Shown here one piece after another: positions 33,653 through 41,962 of a DNA stretch of 64,000 nt. Both the position numbers and the translations under genes were made by a program. The stretch's first letter is position 1, and each line of letters begins with the position of its first letter. This DNA is from Treponema maltophilum ATCC 51939. GTDB taxonomy: Bacteria > Spirochaetota > Spirochaetia > Treponematales > Treponemataceae. Location of the stretch: NCBI RefSeq assembly GCF_000413055.1, contig NZ_KE332518.1:621583-685582 (forward strand). The letters are read 5' to 3'. Below the pieces are notes generated by a model. It had not been told where the DNA came from. It worked only from the letters and a program-made list of their open reading frames with translations, and ran no database searches.

Positions 33653-34717
33653 TCAAACCTTGTTTTTGCTTTGCGGATCGAAAGAGTCGCGTAAGCCGTC
33701 GCCTAAAAAATTCATCGCGAATAAAAAGACGGTCATCGCGATTGCCGGAACCAAAAGCAGCCACGGGTACAATTCCATTCCCTTTACGCCGTCCGATACC
33801 AAAGATCCCCACGACGCAAGCGGCGCCGAAACTCCCAAGCCCAAAAAAGACAAAAAGCTTTCGCTCATAATAAACGAGGGCATGGAAAGCGTCGAATAGA
33901 CGATGATGATGCCCAGCGTGTTCGGCAGCAAGTGTTTAAAAATAATCCGGCCCGAACTTGCTCCCATCGAGCGGGCAGCTTCGACGAATTCCGAATTTTT
34001 TAAACTGATAATTTGTCCGCGAACAACACGCGCGATCGTCAACCACGAAATAAGCGCTATGGCGATAAACAAAATAAAAATATTGCGCCCCAAAATCGCC
34101 ATCATGATGATGACGATAAGCATGTACGGCAAGCCGTACATAATGTCTACAAAGCGCATCAGCGCGCTGTCTATCCAACCGCCGGCATAGCCCGCGACCG
34201 CTCCGAGTGTAACGCCGATAAACAGGGCGGTTACCGTTCCCAAAAGTCCTATCGCGATCGAAATGCGTCCTCCGTAAATAGTGCGCGAAAGTACGTCGCG
34301 TCCAAGGCTGTCGGTTCCGAGCAGGTAATGCCTTTTGTGCATAGGGTTGGTCTGTATGTCGCGTTCGAGTGCTTCGAATTCCGCGCGTTCCTGTTCGGTA
34401 TATTCCGAACGTTTTTCTTTTGCCATAAGTTTTGCCGTATATGCGCGCTTTTGCGAAAGCAGCACTTCTCCTGCGGGTTTAAAAGACGGCGGCAGATAAA
34501 TATGCGCAAGGTATTGTTCTTCATACGGGTAGACGGGTAAAAGCGGCGCAAAAAGCGCCATCAAAATATAAAAGCCGACTGTATACAATCCGATCAGTGC
34601 CATTTTATTTTTTCGCAGCCGTTTCCATGCGTCGTCCCACAGAGAAACGGGTTTCATAACCTGATTAAATTCATTTACGGCCTGTTCCGCATTTTTTTTG
34701 CGTGCTTTAAATAACAC
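33653..34717 (-). CDS. oppC: Oligopeptide/dipeptide ABC transporter permease
   Basis: 354 residues from GTG 34717, which has AGGAGG six bases upstream; the longer ATG frame to 34777 overlaps oppB and lacks a site. The long N-terminal part (to ~residue 140) includes one membrane segment and a periplasmic insertion with a Y-T-E-Q-E-R-A-E-F-E-A-L stretch, longer than in E. coli OppC. The permease core has the EAA motif F-V-E-A-A-R-S-M-G-A-S. Confidence 0.9.
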   Translation of the reverse strand: MLFKARKKNAEQAVNEFNQVMKPVSLWDDAWKRLRKNKMALIGLYTVGFYILMALFAPLLPVYPYEEQYLAHIYLPPSFKPAGEVLLSQKRAYTAKLMAKEKRSEYTEQERAEFEALERDIQTNPMHKRHYLLGTDSLGRDVLSRTIYGGRISIAIGLLGTVTALFIGVTLGAVAGYAGGWIDSALMRFVDIMYGLPYMLIVIIMMAILGRNIFILFIAIALISWLTIARVVRGQIISLKNSEFVEAARSMGASSGRIIFKHLLPNTLGIIIVYSTLSMPSFIMSESFLSFLGLGVSAPLASWGSLVSDGVKGMELYPWLLLVPAIAMTVFLFAMNFLGDGLRDSFDPQSKNKV

Positions 34718-34730
34718 CGTAAACCTCCTG

Positions 34731-35660
34731 CTATTTATATGAAATACGCGGATCGAGCAATCCGTATATAATATCAACGACTAAATTCATCACGACCAAA
34801 ATGAGTGAATATACGATAACCGTTCCCATAATAAGGGTGTAGTCGCGGTTTAAAGCCGACTTTACGAAAAAATTACCCAAGCCGGGGACGAGAAAGATTT
34901 GTTCCACGACTACCGAACCGGTAACGATGCCGGCAAAAGCCGGTCCCAAATAGCTGACAATCGGAAGCATCGCTCCCTTTAATACGTGTTTGCATATGAC
35001 GACCGATTGTTTTAAGCCCTTTGCCCGCGCCGTGCGGATGTAGTCCGAGCGCAGTACTTCCAAAATGCTTGCGCGGCTTAAGCGGGCTATGTAGGCAAAA
35101 TACGGAAAAGACAGCGTAATTGCGGGCATTATCAGGGTTTTTAACCCCGCGCGGCCGGTTATCCACCCGGAAGTAGGCAGCCATTTTAAAATCATCGCAA
35201 AAACGAGCATAAGTACCGGTCCCACGACGAACAGCGGTATCGATATACCGATAACGGCCGCAGACATTGCGGCATAATCAATCCGCGTATTCCGATTTAA
35301 AGCCGATATAATTCCTACGGTTACCCCTAAAATCAGAGCGACACAAAGCGAAACAATACCGAGAATCAGAGAATTCGGCAAACTGGTAAAAATGAGTTCG
35401 TTAACGGTGTAATCCTTGTTTTTAAAAGACGGTCCCAAATCTCCGCGTAAAACATCGCCCATATAGCGCAAATACTGTTTAAAGAGCGGTTCGTCCATGT
35501 GGTATTTTTTTAGGAGGTTTTGCATTACTTCGGGCGGAACCTTTTTTTCGCGCGAAAAAGGACCTCCCGGAGCCAACCGTATTAAAAAGAAACTGAGCGT
35601 TACAATTAAAAACATCGTCGGAATCAAACCTAAAATCCGGCGGAATATGAATTTTCCCAT
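34731..35660 (-). CDS. oppB: Oligopeptide/dipeptide ABC transporter permease
   Basis: 309 residues, six membrane segments. Opens with F-I-F-R-R-I-L-G-L-I-P-T-M-F, typical of OppB/DppB, and ends with D-P-R-I-S-Y-K. EAA-type loop Y-I-R-T-A-R-A-K-G-L-K. Separated from oppA by a 256 bp spacer that contains several hairpins, which would allow oppA to be made in excess of the membrane parts. Confidence 0.93.
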   Translation of the reverse strand: MGKFIFRRILGLIPTMFLIVTLSFFLIRLAPGGPFSREKKVPPEVMQNLLKKYHMDEPLFKQYLRYMGDVLRGDLGPSFKNKDYTVNELIFTSLPNSLILGIVSLCVALILGVTVGIISALNRNTRIDYAAMSAAVIGISIPLFVVGPVLMLVFAMILKWLPTSGWITGRAGLKTLIMPAITLSFPYFAYIARLSRASILEVLRSDYIRTARAKGLKQSVVICKHVLKGAMLPIVSYLGPAFAGIVTGSVVVEQIFLVPGLGNFFVKSALNRDYTLIMGTVIVYSLILVVMNLVVDIIYGLLDPRISYK

Positions 35661-35916
35661 TTTTTCCTCATTTGTTGTGTTTTCAGTTCGAATAAGCCTC
35701 CTCTTGCGGAAGCGGTTTATTCAAACCGGAGCCGATCTTGCAAAAACACATTGTGTTAAAAAAGAGCGGGCGGGGCAGTGCTGCCTGCTCCCTTATTTTA
35801 AGTGCGATGTTGTACGCACAGCTTGCAGCTCGAAACCGAAGTTTCAACCCGACCCCGCCCGCATTTACGGCTCAAAGCTGTCCGAAATCAATTGTTTCAG
35901 ACAGCCCGAACACAAC
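35661..35916. repeat. oppA-oppB spacer with hairpin repeats
   Basis: No gene seen. A hairpin CTGTC-C-GAAA / TTTC-A-GACAG at 35878-35904 recurs at 41680-41705. A G/C-rich segment (about 35767-35790, GAGCGGGCGG with CCTGCTCCC) can form another stem. Located just after the oppA stop, these are likely 3'-end stabilisers or partial terminators that lower oppBCDF relative to oppA. Confidence 0.5.
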
Positions 35917-37500
35917 TTATTTTTTCTTCAACCCGACCCAGGGGTGGATATCCATGGTATTTACATACCAGCCGTCCCACTTAGTAAGGTCGATCATATT
36001 CGGCGAAACATAGTAATAGAAAGGAATAACGGCTTGATCGCGGGTAATTACCATTTCTTCGGCCTCATTTAAAACCGCCATGCGATCGGAACCTGCGGGC
36101 ATTTTGGAAGCCTTGTCGAGTAAAGCATCGTATTCTTTGTTATTGTAGCGGCCATCGTTGTTTCCTCCGGTCGATAAAAACAGTTCCAAAAAGTTCGACG
36201 GATCCTGATAGTCGGCACTCCAACCTGCGCGGCCGATTTCAAAATCGTTTGCCTGCCGCTTATCGATAAAAGTTGCCCATTCCAGGTTTGCAAGCTCAAT
36301 ATTGATACCCAAGTTGGTTTTCCACTGCTGTTGCATAAATTCGGCGATCTTCTTGTGGCCTTCGTTCGTATTGTAAATAACGGTCATCTTCGGGAAGCCT
36401 TTTCCGTTGGGATAGCCGGCCTGTGCAAGCAATTTTTTAGCTTCGGCAACATTAAAATCGTTCCCTTTTGCAACCGTGTAACCTTCCATCGGAGGTACAA
36501 GAGCCGTTGTGGGAATCTGCCCTGCGCGGGTTACTTTTTCAACCAATTCTTTTCGGTCAAAAGACATGCTTAAAGCTTTGCGTACGCGCACATCACTCAA
36601 CACCTTATTGTTGATGTTCAAATAGTAGTAATAGGTCGTGGTCATGGGTGCCGGATGATAGTCGTCACGCAATTTGATTTCATCGAGCATTTCGATGGAA
36701 ATATTGGTTGCCCAATCGATTTCACCGCTTTTGAATTTTTGATAAGCGGTAGTGTCGTTTTCAATCGGCAGTGCCGTAATGCGCGAAATATGTACGTTAT
36801 CTTTATTCCAGTATTTTTTATTCGGAACGAGGGTAATCTTATCCTGCGGAATCCATTTTTCAAGCACGAAAGGACCGTTGCCTACGAATTTACCGGGTTT
36901 AATCCAATCGGCGCCGTTTTTTTGAATGGCGTGCATGGGAAGCGGAGAGAACGAATAGTGAGCCATCATGTCAACCGCATAGGGAACCGGACCCACCAAG
37001 GTTACTTCAAAAGTTTTTTCATCAACGGCACGGATTCCGACCGCTTCTTTACCGGCGGTTCCGGCATTGTATTCGGCGGCACCCTTGATAACCATTGCGG
37101 GCATATATGCATAGGTCGCCGCGGTTTCGGGAGATAAATAGTAAAGCCATGAATCCACAAAGGTTTGAGCGGTAATTTTGGTACCGTCGCTCCACGTGCA
37201 GTCGCGGAGTTTAAAGGTAACAACGTCTTGCGTGTCATTGCGGCTCCAGCTTTCCGCCACACCGGGAACGGGGCGGCTTGTTTTGGGGTCGTAGCATACC
37301 AGACCTTCAAACAGCGCCATGTACAGACGATGTTCGGGAACGCCTTCGATTTTGGACGGATCCAAAGACTGGGGTTCGGTACCGTTATTAAAAATAAATT
37401 CGGCACCCTTGGCACCGCCGCCGCCTGCACAGCTTGCCGATGCCAAAGTCAGCATAAGCGTGCACAACAGCGCAATAGCGGTGTAAACACTTTTCTTCAT
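35917..37500 (-). CDS. oppA: Oligopeptide-binding lipoprotein
   Basis: 527 residues, SBP family 5. Lipoprotein signal peptide ends L-A-S-A-S-C with C24 lipidated, then a G-G-G-G linker. Mature signatures include F-N-N-G-T-E-P-Q-S-L-D-P, V-P-G-V-A-E-S-W, F-K-L-R-D-C-T-W-S-D-G-T-K-I-T-A and F-V-G-N-G-P-F. Strong AGGAGG before the ATG. First gene of oppABCDF; peptides are a main amino acid source for host-associated treponemes. Confidence 0.95.
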   Translation of the reverse strand: MKKSVYTAIALLCTLMLTLASASCAGGGGAKGAEFIFNNGTEPQSLDPSKIEGVPEHRLYMALFEGLVCYDPKTSRPVPGVAESWSRNDTQDVVTFKLRDCTWSDGTKITAQTFVDSWLYYLSPETAATYAYMPAMVIKGAAEYNAGTAGKEAVGIRAVDEKTFEVTLVGPVPYAVDMMAHYSFSPLPMHAIQKNGADWIKPGKFVGNGPFVLEKWIPQDKITLVPNKKYWNKDNVHISRITALPIENDTTAYQKFKSGEIDWATNISIEMLDEIKLRDDYHPAPMTTTYYYYLNINNKVLSDVRVRKALSMSFDRKELVEKVTRAGQIPTTALVPPMEGYTVAKGNDFNVAEAKKLLAQAGYPNGKGFPKMTVIYNTNEGHKKIAEFMQQQWKTNLGINIELANLEWATFIDKRQANDFEIGRAGWSADYQDPSNFLELFLSTGGNNDGRYNNKEYDALLDKASKMPAGSDRMAVLNEAEEMVITRDQAVIPFYYYVSPNMIDLTKWDGWYVNTMDIHPWVGLKKK

Positions 37501-37701
37501 AAGTATCCTCCTGAAAAAAACAGTGCCGTTATTTTACCCTACATTTGTTTCTATTTCAAGTAATACGGTAAAATTTAACCGAAAATATTGTAAAAAAAAT
37601 ATCCGCGGTGCATATTGTAATGTCTTTTATTCTCGGCTATACTCATGCTGCGGAGTTTGATTGAAGCGGGCAGACCGTTTTAATTGCACGCTTCAATGCC
37701 G

Positions 37702-37718
37702 AGTTTGCGTCGCAAACT
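37702..37718. repeat. AGTTTGCG/CGCAAACT inverted repeat
   Basis: Eight-base arms around a single base, 25 bp upstream of the small membrane protein gene at 37744. It resembles the TCGAGTTTGC hairpin at 8431-8453 and CGAGTTTG/CAAACTCG at 49842-49864. The rest of 37501-37743 is AT-rich and probably holds divergent promoters. Confidence 0.45.
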
Positions 37719-37743
37719 TGTATATTTTTTTATGGGAGTATGT

Positions 37744-38199
37744 ATGGCTGTATCAAAAAGAACATTGGGCGGAATCGTACTGCAGCTTGCGCTTTCGCTT
37801 TTTTTAATCGTATCCGGAATCGTAACCCTCCAGCTCGACGGAGGATTTTTCGGCAAAATACAAGCCGGCGTTAACGGTAACGAACTTGCTTCGGCCGTAT
37901 ACGGATTTTTAAAGGGAGATCCTGCGACTATTGTCATAATCGCCTTGGGAATCTGCGAACTGATTGCGGGTATATTTTTGCTTGCGAACTTTTTTGTCGA
38001 TACCGGAAGAATCACGAATACCTTTGTATTTATCATCATCGTTATGTGGCTTTTGGTTATCGCCCTTGTAGACGTAATGGGACGCGGCGGTCTTTTGCAC
38101 GGGGCTTTGGCTTCCGTCGGCGCCTTTTTAACGTTCCTGAAAAGCCTTTCGGCGCACTTGCTTGTGTTGGGCGCCCTGTTTACCGTGTGGAAACGCTGA
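37744..38199 (+). CDS. Conserved-looking membrane protein of unknown function
   Basis: 151 residues from ATG 37744 after GGGAG. Three or four hydrophobic segments (about 9-31, 60-84, 95-113, 120-146) with a basic start. The second begins G-D-P-A-T-I-V-I-I-A-L-G-I-C-E-L-I-A-G. Family not recognised. A terminator-like hairpin follows (38229-38269) before the tRNA gene. Confidence 0.6.
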   Translation: MAVSKRTLGGIVLQLALSLFLIVSGIVTLQLDGGFFGKIQAGVNGNELASAVYGFLKGDPATIVIIALGICELIAGIFLLANFFVDTGRITNTFVFIIIVMWLLVIALVDVMGRGGLLHGALASVGAFLTFLKSLSAHLLVLGALFTVWKR

Positions 38200-38229
38200 G
38201 GCGTTTTCCGTAATTTTAAAATCGGCGGG

Positions 38230-38269
38230 CTGTCGTAAAAACGATCGGCTTTTGCGGCAGCCGGTTTTT
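38230..38269 (+). terminator. Probable terminator before tRNA-Arg
   Basis: GGCTGTCG and CGGCAGCC (one G-U pair) form an 8 bp stem, followed by GGTTTTTC. It separates the membrane protein gene from the tRNA. Confidence 0.55.
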
Positions 38270-38270
38270 C

Positions 38271-38344
38271 GGTCCATTAGCTCAGCAGGATAGAGCGGCT
38301 GCCTCCTAAGCAGCAGGTCGCACGTTCGACTCGTGTATGGGCCA
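38271..38344 (+). tRNA. tRNA-Arg (anticodon CCU)
   Basis: Cloverleaf fits fully. Acceptor arms GGTCCAT and ATGGGCC pair with one G-U. D-arm includes AGCTCAGCAGGATAGAGC. The anticodon loop CTCCTAA between GCTGC and GCAGC gives anticodon CCT, reading AGG. The T-arm contains GTTCGACTC. Discriminator base A at 38344, and CCA is not encoded. Confidence 0.93.
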
Positions 38345-38352
38345 TAAATTGC

Positions 38353-38382
38353 TTGACAGATTCGTTGTTTGTGCGTTACTTT
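38353..38382 (+). promoter_or_regulatory. Promoter of the acidic protein gene, leaderless arrangement
   Basis: TTGACA (38353-38358), 18 bp spacer, TACTTT (38377-38382), 6 bases to ATG 38389. It begins 9 bases after the tRNA. Confidence 0.6.
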
Positions 38383-38388
38383 AAAGTT

Positions 38389-38679
38389 ATGTTTGACGAC
38401 GATTTTGACGATGACGAAGATTCTTTCGAAGAAGATTTTTACGCCGATATTCCCGACGAAGCCTTTTATTACGAAGAGTCGGCCCATAAATACGGCTTTA
38501 AGCTCGGCTACAAAGAAGCTTCCGAAGGCATAGATTCCGAAAGTACGGTTGAAAATTTCAATTATCCCGAAGATGCCGACCCCGACGTTGTGGAAGTTTT
38601 TAAAGAAGCGTATTTTGAAGGAGTCGAAAAATTCAACAACGAATTCGATGAAGAAGACGAAGAGGACGAATGGAACTGA
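38389..38679 (+). CDS. Small highly acidic protein of unknown function
   Basis: 96 residues. Asp/Glu runs at both ends (F-D-D-D-F-D-D-D-E-D and E-E-D-E-E-D-E) flank a middle segment with Y-G-F-K-L-G-Y-K-E-A and V-F-K-E-A-Y-F-E-G-V-E-K-F, two aromatic-glycine helices that look like a repeat. No membrane segment, no cysteine. Its own promoter makes it a real gene. Function unknown. Confidence 0.65.
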   Translation: MFDDDFDDDEDSFEEDFYADIPDEAFYYEESAHKYGFKLGYKEASEGIDSESTVENFNYPEDADPDVVEVFKEAYFEGVEKFNNEFDEEDEEDEWN

Positions 38680-38702
38680 CCGGTTTTCCCGGGCGATTGT
38701 TT

Positions 38703-39557
38703 TCAGCCGAAATTATAGTAACAGCCCCGGTGCGTAAAGCCCGCAAAACCGTCCGCCTCGGCGTTGAATTGTTCCATATTGTCGCCGTAATGGCACAGGA
38801 ACATGTTCTTTTTTATGTCTTCCGGCAGCGTTTTTAATTCGCCGTAATACGCGTGGATTCCGCCGGGAAAAAACTGACAATCGTGGAATATCCATTCGAT
38901 CGACGGGTAACGCTTCAGCATCATGTTGAGCAGTTCAATATCGAAAAGCGTGTCGCCGGGGAACAAAATGCGCTCGTCGACTAAAATCCCGCACGAATAA
39001 AAGGCCGTGCGCCAGCTTCCCGTATTGTCGGGAATGTGCTTTGTGCGGTAAATTTTTAAGTCTATGCTTCCGCAGCGGCTTTTGTACAGGGGGCGGGGAG
39101 AAGAGGAAATGTGCTCCGGCTTGATCTGCGTAAAATAATCTTCAAAGGTTAAATGGCGGCCGTTTGTAAATTCGCCGTAAGCCATGCCGCCGCGCAGCGA
39201 TTGTTCCCATAAAATTTTTTTATAAAAATCGGTTATAATAAAGGAAGGCTTTGCATACTTATCGCGGTTCGCACCGTACCTGTTCAACAAGCCGACTTCT
39301 TCCAAACCGCCCATATGATCGGCGTGCGAATGGGTAATTAAAAAATTGCGCACGTGTTCAACGCTCGAATTATATGTATGAAACGCGTAAGGGCACATTG
39401 TTCCGCAGTCTACCAGCAAGTGATCCTTTCCCTTGATGATGAGTACGTTTGTTTGAAAAAATCTTTTTGAAAAGGCGCTGCCCGTTCCGACAAAAAAGAA
39501 TTCGAGTTCTCCGTCGTTTTCAAAGCGCACCGTTTTGCCGAGCGGTTTTATTTTCAT
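38703..39557 (-). CDS. MBL-fold metallohydrolase
   Basis: 284 residues. The metal site H-S-H-A-D-H-M-G-G is near residue 77, with a later D-T-L-F-D and the C-H-Y-G-D ending supplying remaining ligands, as in RNase Z-like and phosphodiesterase-type MBL proteins. Substrate unknown. Start placed at ATG 39557, not the longer frame to 39593, because TATAAT lies 7 bases upstream of it. Confidence 0.8.
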   Translation of the reverse strand: MKIKPLGKTVRFENDGELEFFFVGTGSAFSKRFFQTNVLIIKGKDHLLVDCGTMCPYAFHTYNSSVEHVRNFLITHSHADHMGGLEEVGLLNRYGANRDKYAKPSFIITDFYKKILWEQSLRGGMAYGEFTNGRHLTFEDYFTQIKPEHISSSPRPLYKSRCGSIDLKIYRTKHIPDNTGSWRTAFYSCGILVDERILFPGDTLFDIELLNMMLKRYPSIEWIFHDCQFFPGGIHAYYGELKTLPEDIKKNMFLCHYGDNMEQFNAEADGFAGFTHRGCYYNFG

Positions 39558-39564
39558 ACCGTTT

Positions 39565-39570
39565 ATTATA
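39565..39570 (-). promoter_or_regulatory. -10 box of the MBL-fold gene, leaderless arrangement
   Basis: Minus strand perfect TATAAT (39570-39565) with an extended TGA just before it, 7 bases upstream of ATG 39557. No good -35 box. Confidence 0.6.
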
Positions 39571-39613
39571 TCACAATATGCTTTTTTTTTCACTAGCGCA
39601 ATTTTGAAAAAAT

Positions 39614-40261
39614 TTATTTTTTTAAAATTGCGGGCAGCTCGTACACGTCATGCACGCCGTTTACCAAAATCGCTCCCATCCCCGTTTCAACGGGAACGGC
39701 CAAATCGATGTCGTAACGGTCGCCGACGCTGATACACCGGTCCACCGAGGCCTCCGCGCGTTTTGCCGCAAGTTCGAAGCTTTTCTGATCCGGCTTTGAA
39801 ATGCCGCAGGTATCGAGCCCGATAATGCCGCTGATAAAGGGGTCGGCGCCCAAAACTTCAAGCGTTTTGCGGCCGACCGAAACGGGATTGTTTGTAAGGC
39901 ACACAAGCTTATACGACGCCGCCAGCACGGCAAGCGTTTCGGCCAATTTTTTATCGGCGCTTAAATAGCGTTCCGGATGAATCAATTCTTTGCGCCACTC
40001 GATCGTTTCGCTTATCGGCACACCCAAATCTTTTAACACGTTTCCGAGCGAAGGCCGTTTGCCTCCGTTCAGCTTCGCCCATTCGTCGCGGTAGGAAAAT
40101 ATCATATTGCGCGCTTTTAATCCTTCCAAGCCGCGCGTTTCGGCAAACCGCCGTATTTGACTGTCTATTTGATTTTGTATGTACTCTTCGTTTGTGTACA
40201 ATGTGCCGTCAATATCAAAGATGATTGCCGCCGGCTTTTCCGGTATTCCGTAAACGGTCAC
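39614..40261 (-). CDS. HAD-superfamily phosphatase
   Basis: 215 residues from GTG 40261, which has AAGGAGG six bases upstream; the ATG at 40267 abuts the site with no spacing. Motif I is I-I-F-D-I-D-G-T-L-Y, motif II is C-L-T-N-N-P, then K-P-D-Q-K-S-F and motif IV V-G-D-R-Y-D-I-D-L-A. A cap region spans about 20-95. Substrate unknown. It lies upstream of, and may be transcribed with, neither neighbour, since the MBL gene has its own promoter. Confidence 0.83.
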   Translation of the reverse strand: MTVYGIPEKPAAIIFDIDGTLYTNEEYIQNQIDSQIRRFAETRGLEGLKARNMIFSYRDEWAKLNGGKRPSLGNVLKDLGVPISETIEWRKELIHPERYLSADKKLAETLAVLAASYKLVCLTNNPVSVGRKTLEVLGADPFISGIIGLDTCGISKPDQKSFELAAKRAEASVDRCISVGDRYDIDLAVPVETGMGAILVNGVHDVYELPAILKK

Positions 40262-40332
40262 GTGCATCCTCCTTGTTGGCGCGCAAGTGCAGCGCGTAAA
40301 AATCGCCGATTGTCGACGTTCCTTAGTCTTCG

Positions 40333-41577
40333 CTAATCGGAATCGGTTTTTACCAATTTTTCGATAATATTACGGTTGTCCAAAAGATTGCTTAAAGATT
40401 GATTGTGATGAAGCCGCGCGATTATGTTCGCAAAAAGGCCGCTGACGTCGGTATTGATATACCATTCGCACTGCAAAAGTTTTTCGTGGTACACCGCGTT
40501 CGTTCCGATTATGCGGTAAAACTGACCCTTCGCATAGGCTTCGTCGAACAAATCGATTGCGTTGCCCGTAAAAAAGGGCAAGCTGATCGCCGCAATAACT
40601 TTTGTCGCGCCCTGCTCTTTTAAAAATTCCATCGCTTTAAGCAGGGTGCCGCCGGTTCCGAGCATGTCGTCGGCCAAAAAGGCAACCTTTCCGCGCACGT
40701 CGCCGAGCAGGTTTATCGATTTTATATTCGTGTCTTTTGCGTTTTGCGTAACAACCGAATAATCGCGTTCTTTGTAAATCATTGCAAGCGGCTTTTTCAA
40801 ACCGTTCGAATAAAACTTATTGCGGTCAACGGCGCCCGTATCGGGGGCGACAATGACGATATCTTCCGTACCGCCGGTAAGGTCTACAAGCTTTGTAAGC
40901 TCGCGGATAATCTGATAGCTTGCGTGCAGGTTTTCCAAATTAATGCGCGAAAACGCGTTTTCGATTTCGCGCGAATGAATGTCGAGCGTAATAATGCGAT
41001 TTACGCCCATGTTTTCGTAAATGTGGCCGAGAAGACTTGCCGTAAGGCCTTCGCGCCCCTTCTTTTTATGCTGGCGACTGTACGGATACACCGGAAGCAC
41101 GAGCGTGATTTTTGCGGCTCCGGCCTGCCGTACCGCGTCGACCGTAACCAAAAGCGACATAACGTGGTCGTTTACCGAAAGCGAGCATTCGTTTTTGCCG
41201 CCGTTTAATTTTAAAACCTGATGATTTTCCACGTCCTGAAAGATGTACACGTCTTTTCCGCGGATGCAACTTTTTATTTCGGTTTTGAATTCGCCGTTCA
41301 TAAAATAAGTGAATTCGGCTTCGGTTACGAAATTCGGCGCCCGGTACTTTTCCGCATCGCCGCGCGCGTGTATATCGGCCGTCATTAAATCATTGTAATA
41401 ATTGATGTCTTTGATAAGAGCGTCTTTGTCGGTTTTATACAGTTTTGAAACCGCTTCGCGCTTTAAATTGAAACGGTGTTTGCAAATATGACGCAAGTGC
41501 GCAACTACCGCTTCGGCGAATGCCTGACCGCCGGGGCAGGCGATAACGGCCAGATTTGTCGGTTCACAATAGGGCAT
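40333..41577 (-). CDS. prs: Ribose-phosphate pyrophosphokinase (PRPP synthetase), extended form
   Basis: 414 residues, about 100 longer than the classic enzyme. PRPP synthetase motifs are present: V-L-P-V-Y-P-Y-S-R-Q (ATP-binding region), the I-T-L-D-I-H-S divalent metal site, V-I-V-A-P-D-T-G-A-V-D, and the PRPP loop L-A-D-D-M-L-G-T-G-G-T. N-terminal extension I-A-C-P-G-G-Q-A-F-A-E and an insertion account for the length. Supplies PRPP to apt and purine biosynthesis (purB is next on the other strand). ATG preceded by GAGG. Confidence 0.92.
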   Translation of the reverse strand: MPYCEPTNLAVIACPGGQAFAEAVVAHLRHICKHRFNLKREAVSKLYKTDKDALIKDINYYNDLMTADIHARGDAEKYRAPNFVTEAEFTYFMNGEFKTEIKSCIRGKDVYIFQDVENHQVLKLNGGKNECSLSVNDHVMSLLVTVDAVRQAGAAKITLVLPVYPYSRQHKKKGREGLTASLLGHIYENMGVNRIITLDIHSREIENAFSRINLENLHASYQIIRELTKLVDLTGGTEDIVIVAPDTGAVDRNKFYSNGLKKPLAMIYKERDYSVVTQNAKDTNIKSINLLGDVRGKVAFLADDMLGTGGTLLKAMEFLKEQGATKVIAAISLPFFTGNAIDLFDEAYAKGQFYRIIGTNAVYHEKLLQCEWYINTDVSGLFANIIARLHHNQSLSNLLDNRNIIEKLVKTDSD

Positions 41578-41745
41578 GGGATCCTCGTTTTTAATAACCT
41601 TGATTGTATTTATAGCACGTTATTGCCATATTTTCAAGTAAGAAAACAGAAATTTGTAAAGTAAGCACACCGGAAAAAGTGTCCGAAAATCAAAGTTTTT
41701 AGACAGCCCGGCCTCGGGAAAAACAGTCTTTTCACTGTCCGATTG

Positions 41746-41919
41746 TCAAACGCTTTCCACTTCTTTTTTAGTGAGGCCGGTCATTTCACAAATTTCGGCA
41801 ATTCGTACTCTTTTTAAAGAAAAGGTATTTTGCATGAGTGGAGAGCATAAAAAAGAAACCGTGAACGGCTTGTGAGCGGAGCGAATTGCCTGAACGGCTT
41901 CTTTTTTATGCTTTATCAA
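41746..41919 (-). pseudogene. Possible remnant of an Rpn/PD-(D/E)XK nuclease C-terminus
   Basis: The minus-strand frame ends in R-I-A-E-I-C-E-M-T-G-L-T-K-K-E-V, which resembles the helical tail of Rpn-family recombination-promoting nucleases (IAEITGLSxEEI). Nothing before it matches the catalytic domain. The frame has no ribosome binding site and overlaps the purB promoter at its start. I treat it as a decayed fragment; it could also be chance. Confidence 0.25.
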
Positions 41920-41928
41920 TAGCATTCT

Positions 41929-41956
41929 TTGCAAAACGTTTTTTATCTGTTATACT
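41929..41956 (+). promoter_or_regulatory. purB promoter, leaderless arrangement
   Basis: TTGCAA (41929-41934), 16 bp spacer, TATACT (41951-41956), 6 bases to ATG 41963. Confidence 0.7.
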
Positions 41957-41962
41957 TTTGTC

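Larger units (their letters stand above)
41578..41962. other. Intergenic region between prs and purB
   Basis: 385 bases. It holds a TGTC-C-GAAAA / TTTTT-A-GACA hairpin at 41680-41705 related to 35878-35904, a weak minus-strand reading frame at 41746-41934 described separately, and the purB promoter at its right end. Nothing else identified. Confidence 0.5.
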